Assembly (NCBI GenBank): GCA_002404055.1
Contig: DHIZ01000022.1
Span: forward strand, 21,334 to 43,374
Direction of reading: 5' to 3'
DNA length: 22,041 nt
DNA from: Chloroflexi bacterium UBA4733
GTDB taxonomy: Bacteria; Chloroflexota; UBA4733
This document shows, one piece after another, positions 7,568-15,061 of the stretch (position 1 is its first letter; the number at the start of each line of letters is the position of its first letter). The position numbers and the translations under genes are program-made. Below the pieces are notes generated by a model. It worked only from the letters and a program-made list of their open reading frames with translations. It made no database searches and was not told the origin of the DNA.

Positions 7568-8122
7568 CTAGCCGAGCACGGCATTGACATCAAGCGTCAC
7601 CGCCGGCACGGTAGTGGAGGGAAGGCTCTCGCCGCGCCCGGCGCGGGCAACAAGACGGTACCGGCCATCCATTGGTTCGGTGTGGCGCTCAATGGTTTCG
7701 CCATCGACATCGACGATCCATGCCTCGGCAACGCCTGACCGGGCATACAGTGGCAGTTTGGTCCCGCGAACGTAGGCCAGCGACGAGTCCGAGACTTCGA
7801 TGAGCAAGCGGACATCCCTGACCTGTGGAATGCTTTGCCGATCCCGGTCGGCTGCCAGGAGCACTACGTCGGGTTCCGGTTCCGTGTCAAAGCGCAAGCG
7901 AACCGGGTTCTGAATGCTGATCTCAATATCGGGGCCAACCAACGTATGAAGTATCCTGTCGAGCGAGTTCACACCATTGACATGCTTTGCGCCGACCGGA
8001 CTCATCTCGACAATCTCTCCCTCTATCAGTTCGACCCGGTCATTCGCCATGAAGATGCCGGCCTCGGCCATCTGGTGGTATTCCGTCGCGGTGAAGCTCC
8101 GTCGTGGTGCAAGTGTAACCAT
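7568..8122 (-). CDS. Uma2 family (DUF820) PD-(D/E)XK nuclease-like protein
   Basis: The protein has 184 residues. The ATG at 8122 was chosen because a strong GGAGAGGAG ribosome site precedes it; an upstream ATG at 8185 would add 21 residues and overlap the neighbouring gene. Family features are FTATEYHQMAEAGIF (10-24), RVELIEGEIVEMSP (29-42), EPEPDVVLL (81-89) with Asp85, LLIEVSDSSLAYVRGTKLP (106-124) with Glu109 and Lys122, and YARSGVAEAWIVD (126-138). These match the restriction-endonuclease-like fold, with the active-site set D85, E109, K122. Uma2 genes are common in Chloroflexota and Cyanobacteria, usually with unknown function and often in many copies. It sits 65 nt upstream of moaC and 49 nt downstream of the TIM-barrel gene, with no functional link visible. 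Confidence 0.9.
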   Translation of the reverse strand: MVTLAPRRSFTATEYHQMAEAGIFMANDRVELIEGEIVEMSPVGAKHVNGVNSLDRILHTLVGPDIEISIQNPVRLRFDTEPEPDVVLLAADRDRQSIPQVRDVRLLIEVSDSSLAYVRGTKLPLYARSGVAEAWIVDVDGETIERHTEPMDGRYRLVARAGRGESLPSTTVPAVTLDVNAVLG

Positions 8123-8171
8123 CAGCGTCTCCTCTCCAATACTGTCGCTCGCTCCGCCGTACCCGCTGGTA

Positions 8172-9095
8172 TCACTCCTCGCCAAAGTGCTGCGTTATCT
8201 TGCCCCGCAAGAACTCGGCGGAGCGCCGCAACTCCTCCATGCCGTTCATCCCATCCTCAATCGAGACCCAACCATGAAAGCCTACCGCGCTGAGCGTGCG
8301 GAAGATGGCGTCGAAGTCGTTGAGGCCCTGGCCAATCTCTCCGTGCTGCAGGATTGCGGCATAGCCGACGCTGTCCTCTTGTTGGCGTAAATCGGCCACC
8401 GTGTAACCCGGCTTCAGGTAACGATCACTGGCGTGCATGCTGACCACACGCTCTTTCAGGGCATCCAGAACCATCAGGGGATCCTCCCCGGCCAGGATGG
8501 CGTTGGAAGGGTCGTAGTTGATGCCGAACCAGGGTGAGTCGATGCGCTCCACGATACGGCGCAAGACCGGCAGATGTTGCGCAAACTCCGGGTGGCGCCA
8601 GTAGTTGTCCTTGTAATGGTTCTCCATGGCCAGGATCACCCGCCGCTCGGCGGCATAAGGCAACAACTGCTCCAGGCATTCCACCACCCAGGTGACGCCG
8701 TCATCGACACTCACCTCCGGGCGGCGCTGACCCGAGAGCACGCGGCAGGTGCGCGGCTCCGGGCAATAGAACGCGGCGACGAGGTCAATCATGCGCTTCT
8801 GCCGCTCAACTTCAGCGAGTCGGCGTCGTGGATCGGGCTGCGTGAAGTCCGGGCTGAAGCACAGCATCGGCATTGTGAAGTCGTGAGTCCGCAACGCCTC
8901 GCCCACGCGCGTCACATATTCCTGGTCGAAGCTCGTGAAGAAGCCGTCGTATAGTTCAAGGCCATCCACCGGCAGGGACGCTGCCATGTCGATCCACTGA
9001 AAGAGGCTGAGCGTCCGGTGGACACTCAAGTCGTCCATGTAGCATTTGGGGAAGGCAGCAAGGCGAACCCGCGCGCCGGGCGGTGTCACATTCAT
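8172..9095 (-). CDS. Sugar phosphate isomerase/epimerase family TIM-barrel protein
   Basis: The protein has 307 residues from the ATG at 9095; a GTG at 9113 is also possible. Neither start has a clear ribosome site. A TATACT lies 6 nt before this ATG on the minus strand, so the transcript may be leaderless. The fold is that of xylose-isomerase-like/AP-endonuclease-2 family enzymes: the DGLELYDGF segment (44-52), AMENHYKDN (156-164) with Glu158, GINYDPSN (191-198) with Asp195, SMHASDR (219-225) with His221, and WVSIEDGMNG (276-285) with Glu280. These residues are the usual divalent-metal ligands of the barrel, in the expected order. The real substrate is unknown; such proteins are mainly sugar or polyol isomerases and epimerases. 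It lies between the malic enzyme and Uma2 genes on the same strand. Confidence 0.85.
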   Translation of the reverse strand: MNVTPPGARVRLAAFPKCYMDDLSVHRTLSLFQWIDMAASLPVDGLELYDGFFTSFDQEYVTRVGEALRTHDFTMPMLCFSPDFTQPDPRRRLAEVERQKRMIDLVAAFYCPEPRTCRVLSGQRRPEVSVDDGVTWVVECLEQLLPYAAERRVILAMENHYKDNYWRHPEFAQHLPVLRRIVERIDSPWFGINYDPSNAILAGEDPLMVLDALKERVVSMHASDRYLKPGYTVADLRQQEDSVGYAAILQHGEIGQGLNDFDAIFRTLSAVGFHGWVSIEDGMNGMEELRRSAEFLRGKITQHFGEE

Positions 9096-9168
9096 TGGAG
9101 CAGTATAGTACACGGCAGGAGCGCCGCCGTGTTCTTCCCACTAACGCATCTCCTCATCCCCCGTCCCC

Positions 9169-10593
9169 TCACCCCCCGGCGGGCTGGCGTGGGCGGCGGG
9201 CGACGTCGGTGGCGATGGCGGCTTCGACAACGGCGTGGGCCACATCGGCCACGACGCGGCGGTTGAAGACGCTGGGGACGATGTACTCCTCGGACAGTTC
9301 CTCCGGCGCGACGCGCCTGGCGATAGCATGGGCCGCTGCCAGCTTCATCGCCTCGTTGATCGTGCGCGCGCCGCAGTCTAGCGCGCCACGAAAGATGCCG
9401 GGGAAGGCCAGAACGTTGTTGATCTGGTTCGGGTAGTCACTGCGTCCCGTGGCCATCACCCGGACGAGGCCGCGGGCGTCCTCCGGCTGGATCTCCGGCG
9501 AAGGATTAGCCATTGCGAAGACGATTGGATCGCGCGCCATATTGGCCAGATCCTGTGGCGTCAGGACGCCCGGGCCGGAGACGCCAATAAAGAGGTCAGC
9601 GCCGCGTATCGCGTCGTGGACGCTGCCAGCGAGACTGCCCGGATTGGTATGGGCCACGATCCAACGCTGCGCATCGCCGCTGAGTGGGCCGTCCGGCGTC
9701 AGGATGCCAAAACGGTCGCAGGCCAGGATATCGCCCACCCTGGACGCCAGCAGGATCTTGATGCAGGCGACACCGGCGGCGCCGACGCCGTTGACGACGA
9801 TGCGCATGTCTTCCAGGCGCTTCCCCACAACGATGGCAGCATTAATGGCTGCGGCGAGCACAACCACGGCGGTACCGTGCTGATCGTCGTGGAAGACGGG
9901 AATGTCCAACCGTGCTTTAAGGGCGTCTTCGATGGCGAAGCAGCGTGGCGCGCTGATGTCTTCCAGGTTGATGCCGCCAAAGCCCGGTGAAATCGCCGCG
10001 ACGGTGGCGATGATTTCGTCGGGGTCGCGGGTGGCAAGGCAGATCGGGAAGGCGTCGACGTTGGCGAACTCTTTGAACAGCATGGCCTTGCCCTCCATAA
10101 CCGGCATGGCCGCCTCCGGACCAATGTCGCCCAGTCCCAACACGGCAGTGCCGTCGCTGACCACGGCCACGGTATTGCGCTTGATCGTCAGTTGGAAGGC
10201 CTTGGCGGGGTCGGCGGCGATCGCCATGCAGACACGCGCGACGCCCGGAGTGTAGGCCATGGAAAGGTCGTCGCGCGTTTTGATAGGCACCTTAGAACGT
10301 ATTTCGATCTTGCCGCCCAGGTGCAGCAAGAAGACGCGATCGGACACATTGACGACCTCAATGCCGGGCAACTCCTGGATTGCTTTGACGATGGCGGCGG
10401 CATGGTCGTCATCACGAGCCGCCACCGTCATGTCGCGGACGACGACCCCTTCCTCCGCTCGGACGATGTCGATCGCGCCGATATCCCCGCCCACCTCGCC
10501 AATGCGGGACGTGAGGCGCCCCAGCATGCCGGGTCGGTTGGTGATGGCGCAGCGAATGGTGAAGCTGTAACTGGCGCTCGGATCGACTGGCAT
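9169..10593 (-). CDS. NAD(P)-dependent malic enzyme with N-terminal ACT domain
   Basis: The protein has 474 residues. It decarboxylates malate to pyruvate and feeds central metabolism. Residues ~8-90 form an ACT domain (FTIRCAITNRPGMLGRLTSRI, GDIGAIDIVRAEEG), a small-ligand regulatory module. The enzyme body follows with YTPGVAR (Tyr114), TVAVVSDGTAVLGLGDIGPEA (141-161), EGKAMLFKEF (Lys169, the likely general base), the metal-binding INLEDISAP (Glu211, Asp212) and FHDDQHGT (Asp236, Asp237), and a Rossmann GVGAAG at 269-274. The ATG at 10593 is preceded by GGGAG at 9 nt. ACT fusion to this short malic enzyme is known in some bacteria and archaea and suggests allosteric control by an amino acid or purine; the effector is not visible. 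The stop codon is the TCA of a CCCCTCACCCCCC motif on the plus strand (9165-9177). Confidence 0.93.
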   Translation of the reverse strand: MPVDPSASYSFTIRCAITNRPGMLGRLTSRIGEVGGDIGAIDIVRAEEGVVVRDMTVAARDDDHAAAIVKAIQELPGIEVVNVSDRVFLLHLGGKIEIRSKVPIKTRDDLSMAYTPGVARVCMAIAADPAKAFQLTIKRNTVAVVSDGTAVLGLGDIGPEAAMPVMEGKAMLFKEFANVDAFPICLATRDPDEIIATVAAISPGFGGINLEDISAPRCFAIEDALKARLDIPVFHDDQHGTAVVVLAAAINAAIVVGKRLEDMRIVVNGVGAAGVACIKILLASRVGDILACDRFGILTPDGPLSGDAQRWIVAHTNPGSLAGSVHDAIRGADLFIGVSGPGVLTPQDLANMARDPIVFAMANPSPEIQPEDARGLVRVMATGRSDYPNQINNVLAFPGIFRGALDCGARTINEAMKLAAAHAIARRVAPEELSEEYIVPSVFNRRVVADVAHAVVEAAIATDVARRPRQPAGG

Positions 10594-10680
10594 CGCGTTT
10601 ATCTCCCGTTTTTTGTCCAGAGGGTAGATACCCCCGCTATCTTAGCGACAGCGGAAGAGACTTGTGTGCGTCTCCCCAGG

Positions 10681-10709
10681 TTGCGCCCCGAAGCTGATTC
10701 CGGTACACT
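10681..10709 (+). promoter_or_regulatory. Candidate promoter for the small ORF at 10751
   Basis: TTGCGC at 10681-10686 and TACACT at 10704-10709 are 17 nt apart, the ideal spacing. The -35 matches the first three consensus bases and the -10 matches four of six. Transcription would start near 10716, giving a leader of about 35 nt. TATACG at 10711-10716 is a second possible -10. The rest of 10594-10750 shows only a 13-nt CGCTA/TAGCG hairpin (10635-10647). Confidence 0.35.
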
Positions 10710-10750
10710 GTATACGAACAAAAGTTCCAGTGTTGGGCAAGGAGTAAAGG

Positions 10751-11041
10751 TTGCGAAAGAGAATATTCCGGCTCCGAACGGCGATTGATCATAGTCAGCC
10801 GCCGTTGGTGGTGCTGACCTACAACCTGCAAGACGTGCAACCGTGGAAACAGGCGACACCCTGCTACCAGACTAGCGTGTACGCGGTTGATTCTTCCGGT
10901 CTCGTAACCGCGACGGTGGTGGCAGGGCCGTTCGAGTACCGGTCGGAAGAGGAAGCACGGCTGGGGCACGCTGCGCTGGTGGCCGAGCGTCGGGCGGGGG
11001 ATCGGCGCAGCGCGATGACCACCCTGCCGGCGGCGATGTAG
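10751..11041 (+). CDS. Small protein of unknown function, possibly conserved
   Basis: This 96-residue frame starts with TTG at 10751 behind a clear AAGGAG (10739-10744, 6 nt spacing). No enzyme or DNA-binding motif is visible. The middle reads QTSVYAVDSSGLVTATVVAGPF, then YRSEEEARLGHAALVAER: an exposed-strand segment followed by a charged helix with the pattern S-E-E-E-A-x-x-G-H. I recall similar small proteins with a Y-E-T-x-V-F start and an E-A-x-x-G-H-x-x-M helix in phage and host genomes; that is memory, not a search result. It has its own candidate promoter, no operon partner, and lies between the malic enzyme (divergent) and the MDR gene (246 nt downstream). The frame is moderately convincing and the function unknown. 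Confidence 0.55.
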   Translation: MRKRIFRLRTAIDHSQPPLVVLTYNLQDVQPWKQATPCYQTSVYAVDSSGLVTATVVAGPFEYRSEEEARLGHAALVAERRAGDRRSAMTTLPAAM

Positions 11042-11214
11042 CCGGAGGCGCACACGGGGGCGACAAAGGCCTGGCCACCAATCTGGCCATTGACACTCTC
11101 TCCTAACCTCTCTCTCAATTCTGGGGGAGAGGAACTCGTAGGGAGGGATGGTGGCTGACACGGAGGACTGCATCGCGGTACTGTTCAATGAAAGGCGTCC
11201 TCAACTTGATATTG

Positions 11215-11240
11215 GCTCGCTCCCAGAATTGGGAGCGAGC
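11215..11240 (+). repeat. Perfect 11-bp hairpin with GAAT loop
   Basis: GCTCGCTCCCA (11215-11225) pairs with TGGGAGCGAGC (11230-11240) across GAAT. It lies in the 246-nt gap between the small ORF and the MDR gene, 47 nt before the MDR ATG. No T-tract follows, so it is a weak candidate for a terminator and may act on translation or mRNA stability. The same gap (11042-11287) also holds a pyrimidine-rich CTCTCTC/GAGAG stretch near 11096-11133. Confidence 0.5.
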
Positions 11241-11287
11241 GCCCAGAGGGCACCCGGAAGGCAGAGTGAGGGACCCAACCGTAGCGA

Positions 11288-12310
11288 ATGGACAGCAAAA
11301 CCATGCAAGCCATCGTGTTCCATGGCGCGGTAGAGCCGGTTGCTCTACGCGCGGAAACCGTCCCTGATCCCGTCGCGGGAGCAGGCGAGGTGGTCGTGCG
11401 CCTGCGCGCGGCGGCGCTCAACCATCGTGACGTCTTCATCTGCCGCGGCCAATACGCCGGTTTGCGCTTCCCCGCTATTCTTGGCGCCGATGGGGCGGGC
11501 GAGGTGGCGGCGCTGGGTTCCGGGGTTTCCAGGTTCCGAGTGGGCGACCCCGTTATCATCAACCCGTGCCTGGACTGGGGTGACGACCAGCGCGTGGCCG
11601 GGCCGGCGTTCCGCATTCTGGGCATGCCCGACGACGGCACGTTCGCAGAGCTGGTGCGCGTACCGGCCGGCAACGTGTTCCCGATGTCGGCGGGCCTGAC
11701 CGCGGAAGCGGCTGCCGCACTGCCGCTGGCCGGGCTGACCGCCTATCGTGCCCTGGTCAGTCGCGGCGAACTCCAGGGTGGCGAACGCGTGCTCATTACG
11801 GGTATCGGCGGTGGTGTCGCCACGCTGGCGTTGGTGATGGCGCGCGCGCTCGGCGCGAGGGTCTTCGTGACATCGGGCAGCGACGAGAAGCTACGGCGCG
11901 CCCTGGAACTGGGGGCCGAGGGCGCCGCCAACTACCGAACCCAGGATTGGGTTGGGGAGATCCGCAAGGCCACCGGCGGTGGCCCGGACCTGATCATCGA
12001 CGGCGTGGGCGGCGCGACTTTCGAGCAGGCGCTCGATGTCGCGCGACCTGGCGGGCGCGTCGTCAGCTACGGCGCGACCGCCGGCAACACGCCCCAGGTG
12101 ACGGTGCGCCGCATCTTCTGGAAACAGCTTTCCGTGCTGGGCACGACCATGGGATCGCCCGCCGACTTCGCCGGCATGCTGCGACTTGTCGCGGACCACG
12201 CTATCCAGCCGGTCATCGACAAGGTCTACCAGTTGGCGGAGGCAGGTGTGGCCCTGGAACGGCTGGAGCGTGCCGAGCAGTTCGGCAAGATCGTCTTGCG
12301 CATCGGTTAG
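11288..12310 (+). CDS. MDR-superfamily (zinc-type alcohol dehydrogenase-like) NAD(P)-dependent oxidoreductase
   Basis: The protein has 340 residues. It begins ATG at 11288 or, more like other family members (MQAIVFHG), at the in-frame ATG at 11303; no ribosome site decides the matter. Domain order is an N-terminal GroES-like domain (~6-130, with AALNHRDVFICRGQY, GADGAGEVAALGSGV, FRVGDPV) and a Rossmann domain with the dinucleotide loop GIGGGVA (172-178). The GHE zinc motif is replaced by GAD (66-68), and only scattered cysteines (52, 94) are present. Catalytic and structural zinc are therefore unlikely, placing it near quinone oxidoreductases, enoyl reductases and related members rather than alcohol dehydrogenases. 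A hydrophobic binding region (WKQLSVLGTTMGS) follows. The substrate is unknown. Its TAG overlaps the TAA of the convergent amidase gene by TTAG (12307-12310). Confidence 0.85.
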   Translation: MDSKTMQAIVFHGAVEPVALRAETVPDPVAGAGEVVVRLRAAALNHRDVFICRGQYAGLRFPAILGADGAGEVAALGSGVSRFRVGDPVIINPCLDWGDDQRVAGPAFRILGMPDDGTFAELVRVPAGNVFPMSAGLTAEAAAALPLAGLTAYRALVSRGELQGGERVLITGIGGGVATLALVMARALGARVFVTSGSDEKLRRALELGAEGAANYRTQDWVGEIRKATGGGPDLIIDGVGGATFEQALDVARPGGRVVSYGATAGNTPQVTVRRIFWKQLSVLGTTMGSPADFAGMLRLVADHAIQPVIDKVYQLAEAGVALERLERAEQFGKIVLRIG

Positions 12311-14253
12311 CGCACACCGAGCTGCCAGGTCACTGTTTGCGGCACATAGCTGAAGACCTGCACGGAGATGGCGGCCGCGGCCTGGGGATGAATCGTCATG
12401 GTAGCGCCGCTCTGTCCGCCGCTGGGGCTGAGCGTGCCCAGGTTGGTCAGCCCCTGGAAGACGCTCACGCCGACGGCGCCTGCCGCCGCGTTGATTCCGG
12501 TGTAGCTAAATTGCAGGGTGATCGGCGCCCCGGTGGGGTGGGTGATCGTGTAGTAGCTGAAGGACCCGCCGCTGTTGCCGACGAGCTGGCCGTTCGCGGC
12601 ACCGTTGAGCGTGAACGGATGGGTGCTGGCGCCGTCCGCCGTCGGTGTGACCACCGCTGGCGGTGTCAGGACCGGAGTCGGAACGGGCGCCGGCGCCGCA
12701 GCGTTGACTTTGGCTCGCACCATGGCGATGACCTGATTGATATCGAGATTGCCGGGGTCCGGCTTCTGACGGTTGAGCTCCTTGTGACCGACGATGTGCT
12801 GGCGGTCAAGCTGAATCGGGTAGCCCTCCTGAATCAGGGTCGCCATAATGTCCGTCATCACGCCGACTTGATAGCTGTTTGGCGCCGTGTTGCCGACGTT
12901 CTCAAAGCCGAGGGAGTGGACGTTGCCATTGGGCCGGCATGGGTCGCCGGGGAAACAAAGCAAGTGTGCCGCGTCCTCCCACAGGCCCGCATTTAAGGGG
13001 CCGGCGTGCCAGGCCGCGTTGCGCGGGTCGATCATTTCCAGGGGTGGCTGGGTGGGATCAGGAGCGAGTGGCACCAGCCAGTGGACGGAGACACCGCGCT
13101 GCAAGACATAGGCGCTGCGCGCGTAGTCGAGATCCGTCCAGTGAATGACCACCTCCGTGATGTCGGAGATGCTGCGGTGGTTGTGCATCACCTGCAGTTG
13201 CGAGGGAGACCAGCAGTTATTGAAGTGCTCGATCTTGACGGGCGTATTGCCGTAGAGCAGGTAACTGCCGGCTTCGCGGGCCGGCTGGCCCGCCGCGTTC
13301 TGGTCGGCGTTCGGATCGATCGCCGAGGCGCGGCAGGGGAAGAGCGGGAACTGGTTGGGTCCGCTGGCACCCTGGATGCCGCCGATGCCGGCGGCAGGCG
13401 GTGCAGCCTGCGGTGTGGGCACAGCCAGGCCCGTAGGTACCGTGAGGTCAGCGACAGTAGTGATTGCCTCCGGCGTCTGCGCCGCGAGCGGCACCAGGCC
13501 CTCCTGCTTGGCCAGGTCGCCACCCAGCACGCGCACGACAGTACCAGGCGCGGGCATACCCGTCACCTGCTGGGTCCAGCGTTGGAAGGTGATCCGTTGG
13601 AAGCGCTGGCTGACGAAGGGGCCAAAGGCTTCCGGCTGACTCATGGGGAGGCCGTAGAGCTGGATGGCGTCGTCGCGGGTCCACGTCTTGTGCAGGGCGG
13701 GGTTCGGATTGGCATAGAAACGCCCGGCGATGCCGGCATCGGTGAGCAAGGAGAGGCGTGTGGTCACGGCCTGCTGATAGTTGCCGTTGGAGCCGTCGTC
13801 GCTGATCGGCAAAGGGATCTGGCGCTCCTGGAGGAGGACGGAATCCAGGCCGGCCGCAGTGAACTGCTCGAAGGTATTGGCCAGCACGGCCTTATTGAGG
13901 TCGGGCCGCCATTGCAGCAGGGCGCCCTGTACCGCCTGATAGGTGAAGCCCCCGGCCTGATAGGGGAGCGAGGCCGGATAGCCCAGCGCATCGGTGCCGC
14001 CGAGTTGCTGGAACGATGTCCAGAAGTCGCCATCGGTCCCGTTCACAATGGGGAAACCGAGACCAACCGTGCCGCCGGCCTCGGTATAGAAGCGGCCGTT
14101 GATGATCGGCGTATCTGCCGCAGTCGCGCTGGCCGCCGGGGGTTGGATTAGCATGGTCGCCACGAACAGGCCGAACAGGAATCGCAAACAACGGACTGGT
14201 GAGCTACGCACGCCGAAAAGCCAGTTTCTAGGAGGATCGGCGCAGCGCCACAC
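12307..14253 (-). CDS. Secreted zinc N-acetylmuramoyl-L-alanine amidase with N-terminal repeats
   Basis: The protein has about 648 residues and likely cleaves peptidoglycan. The GTG at 14253 has GAGG 8 nt upstream; the ATG at 14289, which lacks a ribosome site, is an alternative adding 12 residues. The signal peptide has a hydrophobic core (CLRFLFGLFVATMLI) and a likely cut after AASA. Residues ~50-140 and ~170-250 have NGRFYTEAGG, VGLGFPI, ALGYPASL and VQGALLQW, similar to repeats I associate with Chloroflexota surface proteins. The Amidase_2 domain starts with VVIHWTD (~370, zinc His), with HWLVPL, AAWHAG, HSLGFENVG and VGHKELNRQKPDPG (~488-498, supplying the second His and the Asp). A Pro/Ala-rich linker (VPTPVLTPPAVV) leads to a beta-sandwich C-terminal domain like pre-peptidase C-terminal (PPC) domains. 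Roles could be cell-wall turnover or lysis of other bacteria. Confidence 0.87.
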   Translation of the reverse strand: MWRCADPPRNWLFGVRSSPVRCLRFLFGLFVATMLIQPPAASATAADTPIINGRFYTEAGGTVGLGFPIVNGTDGDFWTSFQQLGGTDALGYPASLPYQAGGFTYQAVQGALLQWRPDLNKAVLANTFEQFTAAGLDSVLLQERQIPLPISDDGSNGNYQQAVTTRLSLLTDAGIAGRFYANPNPALHKTWTRDDAIQLYGLPMSQPEAFGPFVSQRFQRITFQRWTQQVTGMPAPGTVVRVLGGDLAKQEGLVPLAAQTPEAITTVADLTVPTGLAVPTPQAAPPAAGIGGIQGASGPNQFPLFPCRASAIDPNADQNAAGQPAREAGSYLLYGNTPVKIEHFNNCWSPSQLQVMHNHRSISDITEVVIHWTDLDYARSAYVLQRGVSVHWLVPLAPDPTQPPLEMIDPRNAAWHAGPLNAGLWEDAAHLLCFPGDPCRPNGNVHSLGFENVGNTAPNSYQVGVMTDIMATLIQEGYPIQLDRQHIVGHKELNRQKPDPGNLDINQVIAMVRAKVNAAAPAPVPTPVLTPPAVVTPTADGASTHPFTLNGAANGQLVGNSGGSFSYYTITHPTGAPITLQFSYTGINAAAGAVGVSVFQGLTNLGTLSPSGGQSGATMTIHPQAAAAISVQVFSYVPQTVTWQLGVR

Positions 14254-14369
14254 TGCAGTTACCTCGCGTTGCACCCATCCTAGCGGCATGGGGCGAGGAT
14301 TCGGGTAGGGCTAGGACCAAGGGGCTAGGGGGGTGAGGGGTGGCCGTGGGGACGCAACGCCGAGGGGCG

Positions 14370-14471
14370 GTGTCGCAACTGCGGTTTGCGACCCAAAGAC
14401 AGGACTGCGGTCCTGGCGAGGGCCTCGGCACGGCAGTGCAGTCGTTGGGTCGCAAACCGCAGTTGCGACAC
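14370..14471. repeat. Large imperfectly filled palindrome with perfect 27-bp arms
   Basis: The arms at 14370-14396 and 14445-14471 are perfect inverse complements of 27 bp. The 48-nt interior holds further short hairpins: CAGGAC/GTCCTG at 14400-14415, CGAGG/CCTCG nearby, and GCAC/GTGC around 14427-14438. Together they give a branched structure on either strand. It lies in the 304-nt gap between the amidase (-) and the molybdopterin gene (+), about 87 nt before the latter's ATG. No T-tract follows either arm and no transposase is near, so it may be a non-autonomous MITE-like or repetitive palindromic element. The rest of the gap is a G-rich stretch near 14310-14345 (GGGCTAGG twice, GGGGGGTGAGGGG at 14328-14340). 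Confidence 0.85.
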
Positions 14472-14557
14472 TGTTCCCTCACGGCAATACGGACCTTGAC
14501 AGCGAATGGTAGCATCAGCCGCCGGTTGGAAGCGGGAACACGGGAGTGCGACAGCAT

Positions 14558-15061
14558 ATGAACGACCTGACGGCAGATGCGCTCGACGCACCATCCCAGC
14601 ACCCAATACCGGTGGACACGCCCAACCCGACCACCTGGCGGTTGCACGTTGACGGCCTGGTACGACGGCCTTTGACGCTCTCTCTGAGCGACCTCTCAGC
14701 ACTGCCTCGCATGGAACATCAGGGTAGCTACACGTGTGAACGCGGCTGGGAAATAGGCCTTCGACGCTGGCAGGGAGCTTCCCTGGCCGCAGTTCTGGAG
14801 CTGGCGGATCCCCTGCCCGGGGCGACAGCGCTCTACGCGCACGTCACTGGCTTTCGTTCGCTGGTCCCGCTCGACGCCGTACCGGTCGCGTTTCTTGCCG
14901 ACGAGTTGGACGGCCAGGCCCTCACGGTCGAGCGCGGCGCGCCGTGTCGCCTCATCGTCCATGCAGACGGTTGTCAGCTCAGCTTGAAGTGGTTGGAGCG
15001 GCTTGAAGTAGTGCAGAGCTCGCCGGAGGAGCCTGCAGGACCGCGGCGGCCACCAAGCTGA
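14558..15061 (+). CDS. Small cytoplasmic sulfite-oxidase-fold molybdopterin protein
   Basis: The protein has 167 residues, about the size of one Oxidored_molyb (sulfite-oxidase/YedY-like) domain. The ATG at 14558 has GGGAG upstream (11-nt spacing). Cys60 in SYTCERGWE is the expected Moco ligand, followed by the hallmark WQGASLAAVLELADP (71-85), FRSLVPLDAV, GQALTVERGAPCRLIV and LKWLERLEVV. There is no signal peptide and no membrane segment, so it is cytosolic, unlike periplasmic YedY/MsrP. It could be an isolated Moco reductase, or a Moco-binding or storage protein; the reaction is unknown. Its last 83 nt overlap the 3' end of the convergent hemW gene, with its own conserved KWLE part inside the overlap. 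moaC-moaB are 7 kb away on the other strand and may supply its cofactor. Confidence 0.85.
   Translation: MNDLTADALDAPSQHPIPVDTPNPTTWRLHVDGLVRRPLTLSLSDLSALPRMEHQGSYTCERGWEIGLRRWQGASLAAVLELADPLPGATALYAHVTGFRSLVPLDAVPVAFLADELDGQALTVERGAPCRLIVHADGCQLSLKWLERLEVVQSSPEEPAGPRRPPS

Noticed and set aside
11215..11240. Rho-independent terminator of the small ORF
   Set aside because: There is no run of T after the stem on either strand, and it is 170 nt from the ORF end.
11947..12996. Plus-strand frame of 349 codons across the end of the MDR gene and the amidase
   Set aside because: It crosses two real gene ends, is Arg- and Gly-rich and has no motif.
13006..14151. Plus-strand frame of 381 codons opposite the amidase
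   Set aside because: It has no recognisable domain and lies within the clear zinc amidase frame on the other strand.
14370..14471. Integron attC site
   Set aside because: The arms are perfectly matched, without the extrahelical bases and conserved GTTRRRY-type ends of attC sites, and no integrase or cassette array is nearby.
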